Assembly: GCA_028285035.1 (NCBI GenBank) | Contig: JANQQF010000125.1 | Coordinates: 1 to 64,000, forward strand | Direction: 5' to 3' | Length of the DNA: 64,000 bases | Source of the DNA: Phycisphaerae bacterium | Lineage (GTDB): Bacteria; Chloroflexota; Anaerolineae; 4572-78; J111 | Shown: one piece after another, positions 8,250 through 16,719 of the stretch | How the letters are laid out: each line of letters begins with the position of its first letter | How positions within the stretch are numbered: the stretch's first letter is position 1 | The notes under the pieces: generated by a model | Told to the model about the DNA's origin: nothing | The model's database searches: none | Seen by the model: the letters and a program-made list of their open reading frames with translations, nothing else | Made by a program: the position numbers and the translations under genes

Positions 8250-9158
8250 CTAATTTTCTTGATCCCCAAACGCCTGTTCAAAAAAGGCCAAGACCCGCTG
8301 CTCATATTCCCAAGGATGCGGGTTGATGGGGTTCAGGTGGCCTGTGCCGGAAAACACCCAAAACTCTTTGGGACCCGTTGCCGCCTCAAACATCACTTGC
8401 CCGTGATGTGGTCCAAATTGGGGATCACCTTCACCTTGGATAATAAACACCGGTCGCGGTGACATCTCCGCCAAGTCTCGAACAGAACTTACTTGACTAA
8501 TGTCAACCTGCGTGCGCAGTTCAGCCAAACCGACAATCAGGGGGGCCGTCCATTTTGGGAAAACCGAGTAGTTATTGTAAGCATCTTCCACAGCTTGGGG
8601 CAAGCTACTGTAGCTACTTTGGACAACAATGGCCTCAATACGATCATCATCGGCCGCAGCTCGAACCACAGCTGCCCCACCTAATGAATGTCCCAAAACT
8701 GCAATATGCTCCACCTCAGGCAGATTATCCAAATAATCAACGGCCGCTTGCACATCGAATGCTTCTCGATACCCGTAGGTCATTGTGGCGTCACCACTCT
8801 GACCGTGCCCACGTAGATCAAGCATAACCAGATGATAGCCGCGATCAGCAAACATTAACGCTTGTGGTCTCAAAAAGGCCCGATTCGCATGAATCCCATG
8901 CACGAGCACAATAGCCTCGGGCCGTGTTCCAGGGACATACCAGCCAGAAATTTCAACATCGTCTTGGGTTGTCAGCGAGATACTCTGATATTCAAAATAA
9001 GCGAATTCACCGATATCACGATGCCGAATTGGGGTTGTAATCAACCAAATCTGCACGCCGACAACAAAAATCGCCAGGCCACTGAACATCAAGACGCCCA
9101 AGATCATGAGAAACCTCGCTATTTTCCACCAGCTAAACTTTCTTTTGTCTGAATTCAT
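8250..9158 (-). CDS. Membrane-anchored alpha/beta hydrolase
   Basis: The product has 302 residues. An N-terminal helix (IARFLMILGVLMFSGLAIFV) would anchor it in the membrane, with the hydrolase domain probably outside the cytoplasm. The fold is recognised from VLVHGIHANR (oxyanion region), the nucleophile elbow GHSLGG, an acidic residue in QGEGDPQFG, and the histidine in GTGHLNPINP. Together these form a complete Ser-Asp-His triad. It resembles the bem46-like esterase/lipase group (COG1073 type); the substrate cannot be read from the sequence. ATG at 9158 is chosen because GAGGT lies about 6 bases upstream; a TTG at 9173 would place that site inside the gene. It is probably transcribed with the two genes that follow on the minus strand. 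Confidence 0.75.
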   Translation of the reverse strand: MNSDKRKFSWWKIARFLMILGVLMFSGLAIFVVGVQIWLITTPIRHRDIGEFAYFEYQSISLTTQDDVEISGWYVPGTRPEAIVLVHGIHANRAFLRPQALMFADRGYHLVMLDLRGHGQSGDATMTYGYREAFDVQAAVDYLDNLPEVEHIAVLGHSLGGAAVVRAAADDDRIEAIVVQSSYSSLPQAVEDAYNNYSVFPKWTAPLIVGLAELRTQVDISQVSSVRDLAEMSPRPVFIIQGEGDPQFGPHHGQVMFEAATGPKEFWVFSGTGHLNPINPHPWEYEQRVLAFFEQAFGDQEN

Positions 9159-9328
9159 CTGTACCTCACCCAAACATTATACAATTTAGAGACTTAAGCC
9201 ATTGACGAGGAAAATTTATTTGGTAACAGTCTAACATGAGCCTACGTTGAATTACTGACCAAATCCTGACGATTTTTAGACATTACAAAATATCAACAAC
9301 CATCCATCCAAACGTTCAAAATTTCTGA

Positions 9329-9357
9329 TTGACAGGCCAAAAATATTTCGATAAACT
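9329..9357 (+). promoter_or_regulatory. Promoter TTGACA-N17-TAAACT predicting a leaderless mRNA
   Basis: TTGACA at 9329-9334 and TAAACT at 9352-9357 are separated by 17 bases. Only 8 bases lie between the -10 box and the ATG at 9366, so transcription should start at or within a base or two of the ATG. No ribosome-binding site precedes that ATG, which agrees with a leaderless transcript. Confidence 0.65.
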
Positions 9358-9365
9358 ACAGAATT

Positions 9366-11189
9366 ATGAGTAAATTTGAGTCTCAGCCCACAACAACTCA
9401 ACTTAACGATCACGCTTCAAGTAAACTGATTCATGAGTTGCAGCAAGCCCTGGCCGCTGAAAAGCAACGTTCGGCTCGAATGGCGGCGATCAACGCAATT
9501 AGTCGCTTAATGACCACCAAGCTACAACCTGATCAGTTGTTAAAAACGGCTGTTGTTGCAATCACAGAGCACCTCCCCTATGAACATGTGGCGCTACTCA
9601 CAATTGATCCCCAAATCCCAGATCAGCTAACCCTGCAAGCGGGCAGCGGGGCGTATACATTATCCGAACTCTCTCACTACACGCAGCCCACTAATCAAGG
9701 ATTAATCGGGTTAGCGGTACAGGCTAAACAAACCATTCTCATCAATGATGTGCGTCGAGACTCCCGTTACATCCCCATTCCTGATCAACCCGATATACAG
9801 GCCGAATTGGCCGTCCCCATTATCGATCACGACCAGGTTCTGGGGGTGCTCAATATCGAGTCAACACAACCGTTCACCTTGGCTGAGGCCGCAGATATCG
9901 AACTGTTGGCTGAACAATTGGGCGCCGCAATCAATCGAAGTTACGTTTTTGATGCCACTCATCAAGCCTTAAATGAGGCCCAACTCCTCTATCAAACGAG
10001 CCAAAAAATCGGGATGGCCCTCACCGTGGATAATGTGATTGATGCCTATCTGGAGCACATTGCCATTCGAGATCAATATGCCTGTAATGTCACCCTATAT
10101 GATTTTGATGAGAAGGGCGAGAGAGAGGCCATCGTGGTGTGGGGGCGATGGACACCAGACGAAGGGCTGGTGCACGTCCAAGAGCGATACCCTTACATTC
10201 CCGATACGCTAGATCCACTGCTTGATCGCGGCGAAACCATTACAATTCCTGATGTATTTACCGACCCGCGTGTCCCCCCTCAGCTACGCGAGATTCAACA
10301 GAAAGCCAATCGTCCAGCCATTGCTCTAATTCCGATTATGACTCGTCTCAAACGTATTGGGCTGGTGGTGCTGAGTTATCCTCAAATTCATCATTGGCCA
10401 CAAGAGTCTTTAACCCCTTATCACGTGACGACAGCCCAACTGGCTGGGGCAATTGATAGCCGTCGGCAACACAAGCTGGTCGTTGAGCGTGGCCAGCAAT
10501 TGGCGGTGCTAGAAGAGCGACAGCGTCTAGCCCGCGACTTGCACGACTCCATCACCCAACTCATTTTCAGTATCACTCTGATTGCCCAGTCAATTAGCCC
10601 GGCTTGGCAACGTAGCCCAGCAGAAGGTGAACAACGAGCCAACCGTCTTATTGAATTGAGCAAATCGGCTTTGGCCGAAATGCGTGCGCTCTTGGCCGAG
10701 CTACGCCCAACAAAACCTGCATCCGAAACATCTGCCGCTGTACATCCGAATATAGACCAAACAGAGCCGAATATCAGTGCAAAAATCAAACGGTTACAGC
10801 AGCAAGGGCTAGCAACCGCGCTTCGTCACTATGTTGATAAGATTGATGCCAAAGGGTTGCAGGTTCAGATTGACATCATTGACAGCGACTATCTCACGTC
10901 TCAGCAATTTGAAAACTTGTATCGGATTGCTCAGGAAGCGCTGAACAATGTCGTGAAACATGCTGAAGCCACACTCGTCACCATCACCTTAACCAACAAG
11001 CAAAACACAACTCGCCTCGTGATTATTGATGATGGTGTTGGGTTCGAGCAAAGTGGCCTCACCCCTCCCATTGGACTCGGCTTGCAAAATATGAAAGAAC
11101 GAGCGACAGAACTTGGTGGGAGCATTCACTTTCAGAATGCCCCCAATCGCGGCACTCAGATTACTGTCGTTATTCCCAAGAAAGGATAG
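9366..11189 (+). CDS. Cytoplasmic GAF-domain sensor histidine kinase (NarX/DegS type)
   Basis: The product has 607 residues and no membrane helix, so it senses an internal signal. A short coiled coil (residues 20-45) is followed by a GAF domain (about 50-195), a second GAF-like domain (about 215-375), a HisKA_3 dimerisation domain with the phosphoacceptor in RLARDLHDSITQ (His393), and a HATPase domain ending in GVGFEQSGL and GLGLQNMKERATELGG. The DLHD motif is that of kinases that partner with NarL/LuxR regulators, and such a regulator follows 5 bases downstream. GAF domains commonly bind cyclic nucleotides, haem, bilins or small metabolites; no diagnostic ligand residue is evident. Confidence 0.88.
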   Translation: MSKFESQPTTTQLNDHASSKLIHELQQALAAEKQRSARMAAINAISRLMTTKLQPDQLLKTAVVAITEHLPYEHVALLTIDPQIPDQLTLQAGSGAYTLSELSHYTQPTNQGLIGLAVQAKQTILINDVRRDSRYIPIPDQPDIQAELAVPIIDHDQVLGVLNIESTQPFTLAEAADIELLAEQLGAAINRSYVFDATHQALNEAQLLYQTSQKIGMALTVDNVIDAYLEHIAIRDQYACNVTLYDFDEKGEREAIVVWGRWTPDEGLVHVQERYPYIPDTLDPLLDRGETITIPDVFTDPRVPPQLREIQQKANRPAIALIPIMTRLKRIGLVVLSYPQIHHWPQESLTPYHVTTAQLAGAIDSRRQHKLVVERGQQLAVLEERQRLARDLHDSITQLIFSITLIAQSISPAWQRSPAEGEQRANRLIELSKSALAEMRALLAELRPTKPASETSAAVHPNIDQTEPNISAKIKRLQQQGLATALRHYVDKIDAKGLQVQIDIIDSDYLTSQQFENLYRIAQEALNNVVKHAEATLVTITLTNKQNTTRLVIIDDGVGFEQSGLTPPIGLGLQNMKERATELGGSIHFQNAPNRGTQITVVIPKKG

Positions 11190-11194
11190 GTACA

Positions 11195-11851
11195 ATGGAG
11201 ACACCCATTCAGGTCTTGATTGTTGATGACCATGAAATTGTTAGAGAGGGGTTGATGACCCTCCTCGGCGAGGAGCCATCAATTGAAGTTGTCGGGCAGG
11301 CCACCAATGGCTTGGAAGCCCTGACCCAGGTCAAAAACAAACAGCCTGATGTGGTCTTGATGGATGTAGTGATGCCGGAGATGAATGGGATTGAAGCTAC
11401 CCAACGCATTCGTCACATTAATCATTCGACGCAGGTGATCATTCTGACCAGCTTCTCCGATGACCAACAGGCGCACGAGGCGATTGAGGCCGGTGCGATT
11501 GGGTATCTGATGAAAGATGTCCTGAAGTCGGAGTTGTTACGGGCCATTCAATTAGCAGCAAAAGGCAAGCCCACCCTGCACCCCGATGTCCAACAGTATT
11601 TGATGCAACAAGTGGTCACCGCCCCACCCACCTCTAAATTCGATCATCTGACCAACCGTGAGCAAGACGTATTACGCTTGGTCGCCAAAGGCCATAGCAA
11701 CAAGGAAATCTCCATCGCCCTTCACCTGACCGAGGGTACAGTCAAAGGCTATGTCAGTGCAATTTTAGCCAAACTCGAGGTTGCTGACCGAACACAGGCC
11801 GCTTTGTATGCGATCAAACACGGCTTGAGTGAGTTTGATGAGGCTACCTGA
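11195..11851 (+). CDS. NarL/FixJ-family response regulator
   Basis: The product has 218 residues. The receiver domain has the acidic pocket in LIVDDHEIVREGL, the phosphoacceptor in VVLMDVVMPEMNG (Asp57) and the switch lysine in YLMKDVLKSEL. The C-terminal LuxR-type helix-turn-helix (LTNREQDVLRLVAKGHSNKE, then TEGTVKGYVSAILAKLEVAD) binds DNA after phosphorylation. It is surely the partner of the histidine kinase encoded 5 bases upstream. Its targets are unknown; there is no obvious binding site in the short spaces around it. Confidence 0.92.
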   Translation: METPIQVLIVDDHEIVREGLMTLLGEEPSIEVVGQATNGLEALTQVKNKQPDVVLMDVVMPEMNGIEATQRIRHINHSTQVIILTSFSDDQQAHEAIEAGAIGYLMKDVLKSELLRAIQLAAKGKPTLHPDVQQYLMQQVVTAPPTSKFDHLTNREQDVLRLVAKGHSNKEISIALHLTEGTVKGYVSAILAKLEVADRTQAALYAIKHGLSEFDEAT

Positions 11852-11854
11852 TAA

Positions 11855-11873
11855 TTTACTTCTCTGAAGTAAA
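11855..11873. terminator. Hairpin between convergent genes
   Basis: TTTACTTC (11855-11862) and GAAGTAAA (11866-11873) form a perfect 8-bp stem with a 3-base loop. It lies just after the regulator's stop and covers the last codons of the convergent gene on the minus strand. Neither side has a long T-run, so it would be a weak two-way terminator. Confidence 0.4.
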
Positions 11874-12539
11874 CTGTGCACACCAATCAATCCAAAATGA
11901 ATGATCATGTTCCCCCTTTGGTACCTGATGTGGCCCCTCATAACGATTTCTGGCGTTCCAGTTATAGTTACGCATTGTGGTTATAAATTCTTCAGGTAAT
12001 TGCACGTCATGCGTTTTGATATAATGAACCAGACCTTCTGGCCACACCCATTCTCCATCAGTTAAACACGCGCTCCCCATATTAACACTTGACTCACCAC
12101 ACAGCATAAATCGACAAGAGGATAGCCCTCGCCATTGCGTATGAGTCCAGCCAGAACTGAGGTAAGCAACGATACTATCTCTTTCAAAAGGATACCAATT
12201 TGGATCAACGAGTATTTCGGGGTGTGGAAATTGTTGATTGTCCCAGGTTGATCCTCCATCACTTGCGTGCCAATATCCAATCATTTTACTAAAATGTTTT
12301 GGCGCCAAATAGAGACGAGAGGCAAAAAAAGAAAAAGGGCGATTTTGGCTCGGTTCCAGCACATTTGTAATCTGAACTCTGAGCAAGTTATCTGCTGTTA
12401 GATAATCCGATAACCTTGGGGACACGACCCAAGCCAGATCATTAGTATAAATTATACCTATTCGATCTTCATAACTAAGGGTAATCGAAAACTCATCAGT
12501 CTTGTCTACTTGTGCATCGATAATCATTCCGGCTTCCAT
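11856..12539 (-). CDS. Hypothetical protein with a polymorphic-immunity-like tail
   Basis: This gene encodes 227 residues. The first 75 form a beta-rich segment (IIDAQVDKTDEFSITLSYED, VQITNVLEP, FFASRLYLAP) with no membrane helix. The second half contains CRFMLCGESSVNMGSACLTD followed by EWVWPEGLVHYIKTHDVQLP, a pattern I associate with widespread uncharacterised or immunity-like bacterial proteins. I cannot name the family. ATG at 12539 has AAGGAT about 11 bases upstream. It stands alone, convergent with the response regulator and with 460 bases of non-coding DNA on its other side, and its A+T content is higher than that of its neighbours, which would suit an acquired gene. Confidence 0.6.
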   Translation of the reverse strand: MEAGMIIDAQVDKTDEFSITLSYEDRIGIIYTNDLAWVVSPRLSDYLTADNLLRVQITNVLEPSQNRPFSFFASRLYLAPKHFSKMIGYWHASDGGSTWDNQQFPHPEILVDPNWYPFERDSIVAYLSSGWTHTQWRGLSSCRFMLCGESSVNMGSACLTDGEWVWPEGLVHYIKTHDVQLPEEFITTMRNYNWNARNRYEGPHQVPKGEHDHSFWIDWCAQFTSEK

Positions 12540-13003
12540 ATCAAGTTATCCTTTCAAGAAAATTGATGTCATTGGCTAATATACTTACTATATCATGACA
12601 ACTCCATTATTTGTAGATTCTCTCTAACTATCGTTTGAGGTCACCCTACCTAAAGTTAGCAAAAATACCAACCATCGCTAGAAGCATTTTTGTTCACCTT
12701 CAGTTATGATGGGTAGAGCTAAAAAACCGTGCAAGTTAAGGGAGTCATAGGTTAAAGCTATAGAGAAGAAACCATGACACCTCAAAGTTTGGCAATTTAT
12801 TCCATCAAAATTCTGATAAAAATAAACAGCCAAACACTTAACTGTTGAATCTATCAATTATGGGGTAGAATAAACGCAAGTCTTGCCTCAATTGACCGAT
12901 ACATTCTTTGTAATGAAAGGGGGTTCTCCACTGACCAAAACCAGGCAGCAGCCTACCTGTCACCCAAAAACCACTTGATCACAAACTTTTGGAGGAGTAT
13001 ACG
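12540..13003. other. 460-base intergenic region, no gene seen
   Basis: This A+T-rich stretch separates divergent genes. I find no open frame with a ribosome-binding site. TAGAAT at 12866-12871 could be a -10 box (TTGAAT 15 bases upstream is a poor -35 box), and GGAGGAG at 12991-12997 serves the gene starting at 13004. AACAG and CTGTT near 12830-12846 can form a 5-bp stem. A 5' regulatory RNA is possible but not supported by a recognisable motif. Confidence 0.4.
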
Positions 13004-14875
13004 ATGCAGCTTGCTACAATTATCCTGATCATTGAAATCCTGTTCTTTTTCGTATTATGTGCTGGGGTTGTGGTTCAACTTCGAGCCAACCAAGGTAACC
13101 CTCACCTTTATGTCTGGCACGACCGGTTGCAAGCCCCGGTTGTCGTGCTCAACTTGCTCTTAATTATCTTTTTTATGGTTCCCACCTTCCAGGCTGTTGT
13201 CTTGGGTAATATTCCACGCGGACTGTCTCAGATTCCCACGCTCGTTACAGCGATTCATGGTATATTGGGGACCATCGCCCAAGGTCTCAGTATTTACTGC
13301 CTTTTAGCTGGTTTCAAAATTTTACCCCGAAAAATTGGAGTGCTTCGTTATTGGATGTGGGCCGCCTTTATTGCTTGGACCGTGACCATTTTATTTGGTA
13401 TCGGAGTGTACGTCGTCTTCTACACCGGTGATAGCTCAGGTCAACAAGCCCCTACGACCGAGCATGATGCCGATTTAGGCACAGGTGATGCGCCAGCTGC
13501 ACCTGCCATCGAGACAGAACCTGATGCAGAGCCAGTAGAAGAGGCACCGGCGGAAGAAGGCTCAGAAGAGTCTGAGGCTGTCGAGGAGTCAGTTGCGGAA
13601 CACGATGAAGCCCCCGTCGAGGAGGTGATTGAAGAGGCTACTGAAGAGCCGGAGGTTGTGGAAGAGGAAGTTGCGGAACACGATGAAGCGCCTGTCGAAG
13701 AAGTGGTTGAGGAACCAACAGAAGAACCGACCGAAGAACCAGCCCCTGAACCGACCGAAGAGCCAGCCCCTGAACCGACCGAAGAGTTAATCGATGAACA
13801 CGCCGAGGATAGTGAGGCCGATAGTGACACAACATCCGACGAGGGTACCGACTCTATGGATGAACTCATTGACGAACACGCGGAAGAGTCCTCAGTAGTC
13901 GAGCCTGACTTTGCCGGGCAAGCTGCCTCAGTCAGTTGGCAAAACCTCGCCACTAGTCGGATAACCCCCGGTATTCGCTATGAACAATCGATGCATTACA
14001 ACGCTGCCACCAATCAGGTTTTCTTGTTTGGCGGACGGGATGGCAGTCAAATTTACAGTGATGTGTGGGTTCTTAATGTGGACACGTTGGAGTGGCAGCA
14101 AATTGAACTAGGCACCTATTCTGACGAACCGCCAGCTCGATTTAGCGCAGTGATGGTTGTGGATGATGCTGCTGAGAATTTGTATATCGCTACCGGACAC
14201 ACCCAAGGGGGTGGGAACTTTAATGATGTTTGGAAACTTGATCTCACCTCAAACAGTTGGCAGGATTTGACGGCCAGTGCAGGCCCGCCGCCCGCTGAGC
14301 GATATGGCGCTCCCGGTGGTCTACTCGGCGGAAATCTGGTCACAACGCATGGCTTTGGCCGAGGCCGATTTGATGACACGTGGCAATTTAATCTGGGGAC
14401 CGAACAATGGGAAAACATTACCCCCGCCGGAGCCGTTCCGCTCAAACGATGTCTCTTCGCTGCAACCCCTAAGCAAGACACCTTGGTCATTCACGGGGGA
14501 TGCGCCACGCCTAACGGTGACTGCTACCTGGATGATACCTGGCGTTTTGACCCGGCGGCTGGAGCCTGGACCGAAATTCTGAGTGATGTCCGCCCCGTGG
14601 GACGACAATATCAAACGCTTGTCGATGCCGAAAATGTAGACAATCGGGTTATTTTATACGGGGGCCAAGATGCCAGCCGTGCGGCCCGTGACGATATGTG
14701 GTTCCTGGATTTAGCTTCGGGTGAGTGGATTTCAGTGGAAGCAGCCGACACTGCCCCTGACGCTCGCTATAATCACGCTGCGGTGTGGGTGCCCACCCTC
14801 AATGGGATGCTCGTTTATGGTGGTCGCAATGGAAATGGTGGTCTAGGTGATATGTGGTTGGCCACATTTGAGTAA
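13004..14875 (+). CDS. Four-helix membrane domain fused to an extracellular kelch propeller
   Basis: The product has 623 residues. Four membrane helices occupy about residues 1-140. The segment carries HDRLQAPVVVLNLLLIIFFM and a histidine in VTAIHGILGTIAQG, a layout like DUF420 or cytochrome-b561-type domains, though haem binding is unproven. An acidic linker (about 150-300) follows, and then six kelch repeats (VFLFGGRDG..., NLYIATGHTQ..., LVTTHGFGRG..., LVIHGGCATP..., VILYGGQDAS..., MLVYGGRNGN...). These would close a beta propeller for protein or sugar binding outside the cell. ATG at 13004 is set by GGAGGAG at 12991-12997. It lies upstream of a glycosyltransferase group, separated by a hairpin. 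Confidence 0.7.
   Translation: MQLATIILIIEILFFFVLCAGVVVQLRANQGNPHLYVWHDRLQAPVVVLNLLLIIFFMVPTFQAVVLGNIPRGLSQIPTLVTAIHGILGTIAQGLSIYCLLAGFKILPRKIGVLRYWMWAAFIAWTVTILFGIGVYVVFYTGDSSGQQAPTTEHDADLGTGDAPAAPAIETEPDAEPVEEAPAEEGSEESEAVEESVAEHDEAPVEEVIEEATEEPEVVEEEVAEHDEAPVEEVVEEPTEEPTEEPAPEPTEEPAPEPTEELIDEHAEDSEADSDTTSDEGTDSMDELIDEHAEESSVVEPDFAGQAASVSWQNLATSRITPGIRYEQSMHYNAATNQVFLFGGRDGSQIYSDVWVLNVDTLEWQQIELGTYSDEPPARFSAVMVVDDAAENLYIATGHTQGGGNFNDVWKLDLTSNSWQDLTASAGPPPAERYGAPGGLLGGNLVTTHGFGRGRFDDTWQFNLGTEQWENITPAGAVPLKRCLFAATPKQDTLVIHGGCATPNGDCYLDDTWRFDPAAGAWTEILSDVRPVGRQYQTLVDAENVDNRVILYGGQDASRAARDDMWFLDLASGEWISVEAADTAPDARYNHAAVWVPTLNGMLVYGGRNGNGGLGDMWLATFE
13592..13899 (+). repeat. In-frame repeats coding for the acidic linker
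   Basis: Several units are duplicated in frame: VAEHDEAPVEEV twice (DNA starting at 13592 and 13670, a 78-base period), EEPAPEPT twice, and ELIDEHAE twice. The result is a Glu/Pro/Asp-rich spacer between the membrane domain and the propeller. Such repeats expand and contract by slippage, so linker length probably varies between strains. Confidence 0.75.
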
Positions 14876-14890
14876 GAGAGTCTCTTCGTT

Positions 14891-14940
14891 TAAGGAGATT
14901 GGAGATTGGGCGTTAAATCTCTCCCGCTCCAATCTCCTTA
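14891..14940. repeat. Word repeat with perfect 14-bp hairpin
   Basis: TAAGGAGATTGGAG (14891-14904) and CTCCAATCTCCTTA (14927-14940) are exact inverted copies with a 22-base loop. The word GATTGGAGATT inside it recurs at 45166-45176, 30 kb away, in another inverted structure. It begins 16 bases after the stop of the kelch gene and overlaps the region where a -35 box for the next gene would lie. Confidence 0.75.
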
Positions 14941-14970
14941 ATATTTACTCTGCGAACAGTATAACTAGCA

Positions 14971-16719
14971 ATGATGAACCGGTACTCTCACCTTCTCCTC
15001 ATTAACATTCTCATAATTGTGCTGACAGCACTTGGCTTTGGCTTGCGTATCTACGAATTGAATGCGTATAGTTTATGGTATGATGAGCTATTGCAGGTGG
15101 ATATCTCGCAGAAGTCACTTGATGAAATTATGCCACACATGAAGCGGCACGCGGCGATGCCCCTTGATTATTTCTTGATCCATGGTTGGATAAAGCTGGG
15201 GCGGCAGGAAGGTTGGGTTCGGTGGTTAGCGGTTCTGTTTGGAACCCTCAGCATTCCTTTGATTTATCGCTTAGGCCGACACTTATTTTCACCTTCGATT
15301 GGTCTGATAGCTACCCTTTTGCTAACACCAGCCAGCTTTGCCATTCAGTATAGCCGCGAAGTTCGGCCTTATGCCCTGCTCATGTTTTTGGTGATGTTGG
15401 CCTACTTTGGCCTGTGGCAAGCCTATAAAACCCATCAAATTCGTTACTGGATGCTGGCCGCCCTAGGGTTGGTTGGAGCCGTTTCTAGCCATTACTTCGC
15501 GCTATTTATGCTCCTCCCCATCGGCCTGTTTGTGGGCATTCAACAGCTACGGCATCTAAAGGATCTCCGTTATTGGGGGCATAGCGGAGCATTTGCCCTC
15601 TGCCTTCTCTTAATTGTCGTCGCCCTGGCCCTATTTGGTCGTATCCTAATTGTTTATAGCGTGGGTCAGGGTTTCTCCAGAGCGGCAATGGAACCAGAAC
15701 GTTTTACCGTTGAGTCGGCACAAAAACCTAACCGTGGGACAGGTCCGCCTCTAGAACGCAGTTTTTTTCAAGACAGTGTGATTACTCCCTTGAGTACAGG
15801 CGCCCTAGAAAAGCAACTCATTTATGTGATATTTATTTTTGCTACACTAACCACCTTACTCACTCGCAATAATCGTAATCGATCTGCGATACTACTTCTT
15901 CTGGGTTGGCTTATCTTGCCCATCATCGCGATTTATCTATTTCTCCTACAGCGAGGCACCTTCTATGCAGTGCGTTACATCGTTTACACTCTGCCCGCAT
16001 TTCTTTTGCTCACTGCCTATGGTATAGACCAATTGGTGCGAGGGGCGAATGGGCTAATCCACCGACTCACAAAAACACCCCAACCTCTTCAACCTATTCT
16101 GACCATCCTCCTGATCATCTTGTTTCTTCTGCCAGTATTGCAAGGCGAACATGAAGAATTGCAGGCTTATTACACCGCTGACCCTCGGGAAGATTGGCGA
16201 GCCGTGGGGACCTTTCTTAATCAATATGCTGGATCGGATGATGCGATCATTGCCCCTAGAGCCGAACCCACAATGAATTGGTATTATCCCTCAGCAACAG
16301 TCCCATTTGGGCACTATTTGAATACAGCCAACGTCTCCCGTGCCATCAACAATCACCAACGCCGTTGGTTTATCCTGAGCAGTTACTCCCACCGCCGCGA
16401 CAAAGATATTCACGAATGGCTGAGCAACAACGGGGCAGTTCTTATCGGAATCGATCGACGAGTGGTGATTTATCTGCAAGAGGCCGGGAAATCAAAGGTC
16501 AATCTTTTGGCCGAATTGGAAGATTATACCCTGCCTGAAAAACCGCTCACTTATGCAACGCTTGGCCGTCAATATTATCTTCAAGGTGACCACGCTTTGG
16601 GACGTAGTTACTTTGAAAAAGCGTTTGCCTTGGCCTCGCCCAAGTTGAAGCCCAGTGTACAAGCCCAACTCCCCCCTCAACTAGCAGCGTTACTCACCGA
16701 GCAAATCGAGCAAGAATGA
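14971..16719 (+). CDS. GT39/ArnT-like membrane glycosyltransferase
   Basis: The product has 582 residues and about eleven membrane helices in the first 400 residues. The first extracytoplasmic loop holds LWYDELLQVD, the Asp-Glu pair conserved in GT-C enzymes that use polyprenyl-phosphate sugars (PMT/ArnT type), followed by MPLDYFLIHGWIKLG and YSREVRPYALL. The C-terminal 200 residues are soluble and end in a TPR-like segment (LGRQYYLQGDHALGRSYFEK). It probably moves a lipid-linked sugar onto a protein or envelope glycan. There is no ribosome-binding site, and TATAAC at 14960-14965 lies 5 bases before the ATG, so a leaderless mRNA is possible. The next gene overlaps by 4 bases. Confidence 0.78.
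   Translation: MMNRYSHLLLINILIIVLTALGFGLRIYELNAYSLWYDELLQVDISQKSLDEIMPHMKRHAAMPLDYFLIHGWIKLGRQEGWVRWLAVLFGTLSIPLIYRLGRHLFSPSIGLIATLLLTPASFAIQYSREVRPYALLMFLVMLAYFGLWQAYKTHQIRYWMLAALGLVGAVSSHYFALFMLLPIGLFVGIQQLRHLKDLRYWGHSGAFALCLLLIVVALALFGRILIVYSVGQGFSRAAMEPERFTVESAQKPNRGTGPPLERSFFQDSVITPLSTGALEKQLIYVIFIFATLTTLLTRNNRNRSAILLLLGWLILPIIAIYLFLLQRGTFYAVRYIVYTLPAFLLLTAYGIDQLVRGANGLIHRLTKTPQPLQPILTILLIILFLLPVLQGEHEELQAYYTADPREDWRAVGTFLNQYAGSDDAIIAPRAEPTMNWYYPSATVPFGHYLNTANVSRAINNHQRRWFILSSYSHRRDKDIHEWLSNNGAVLIGIDRRVVIYLQEAGKSKVNLLAELEDYTLPEKPLTYATLGRQYYLQGDHALGRSYFEKAFALASPKLKPSVQAQLPPQLAALLTEQIEQE

Noticed and set aside
13441..13953. Long Ser-rich minus-strand frame across the acidic linker
   Set aside because: It is the reverse reading of Glu/Pro-rich repeats in the kelch gene and has no start signal.
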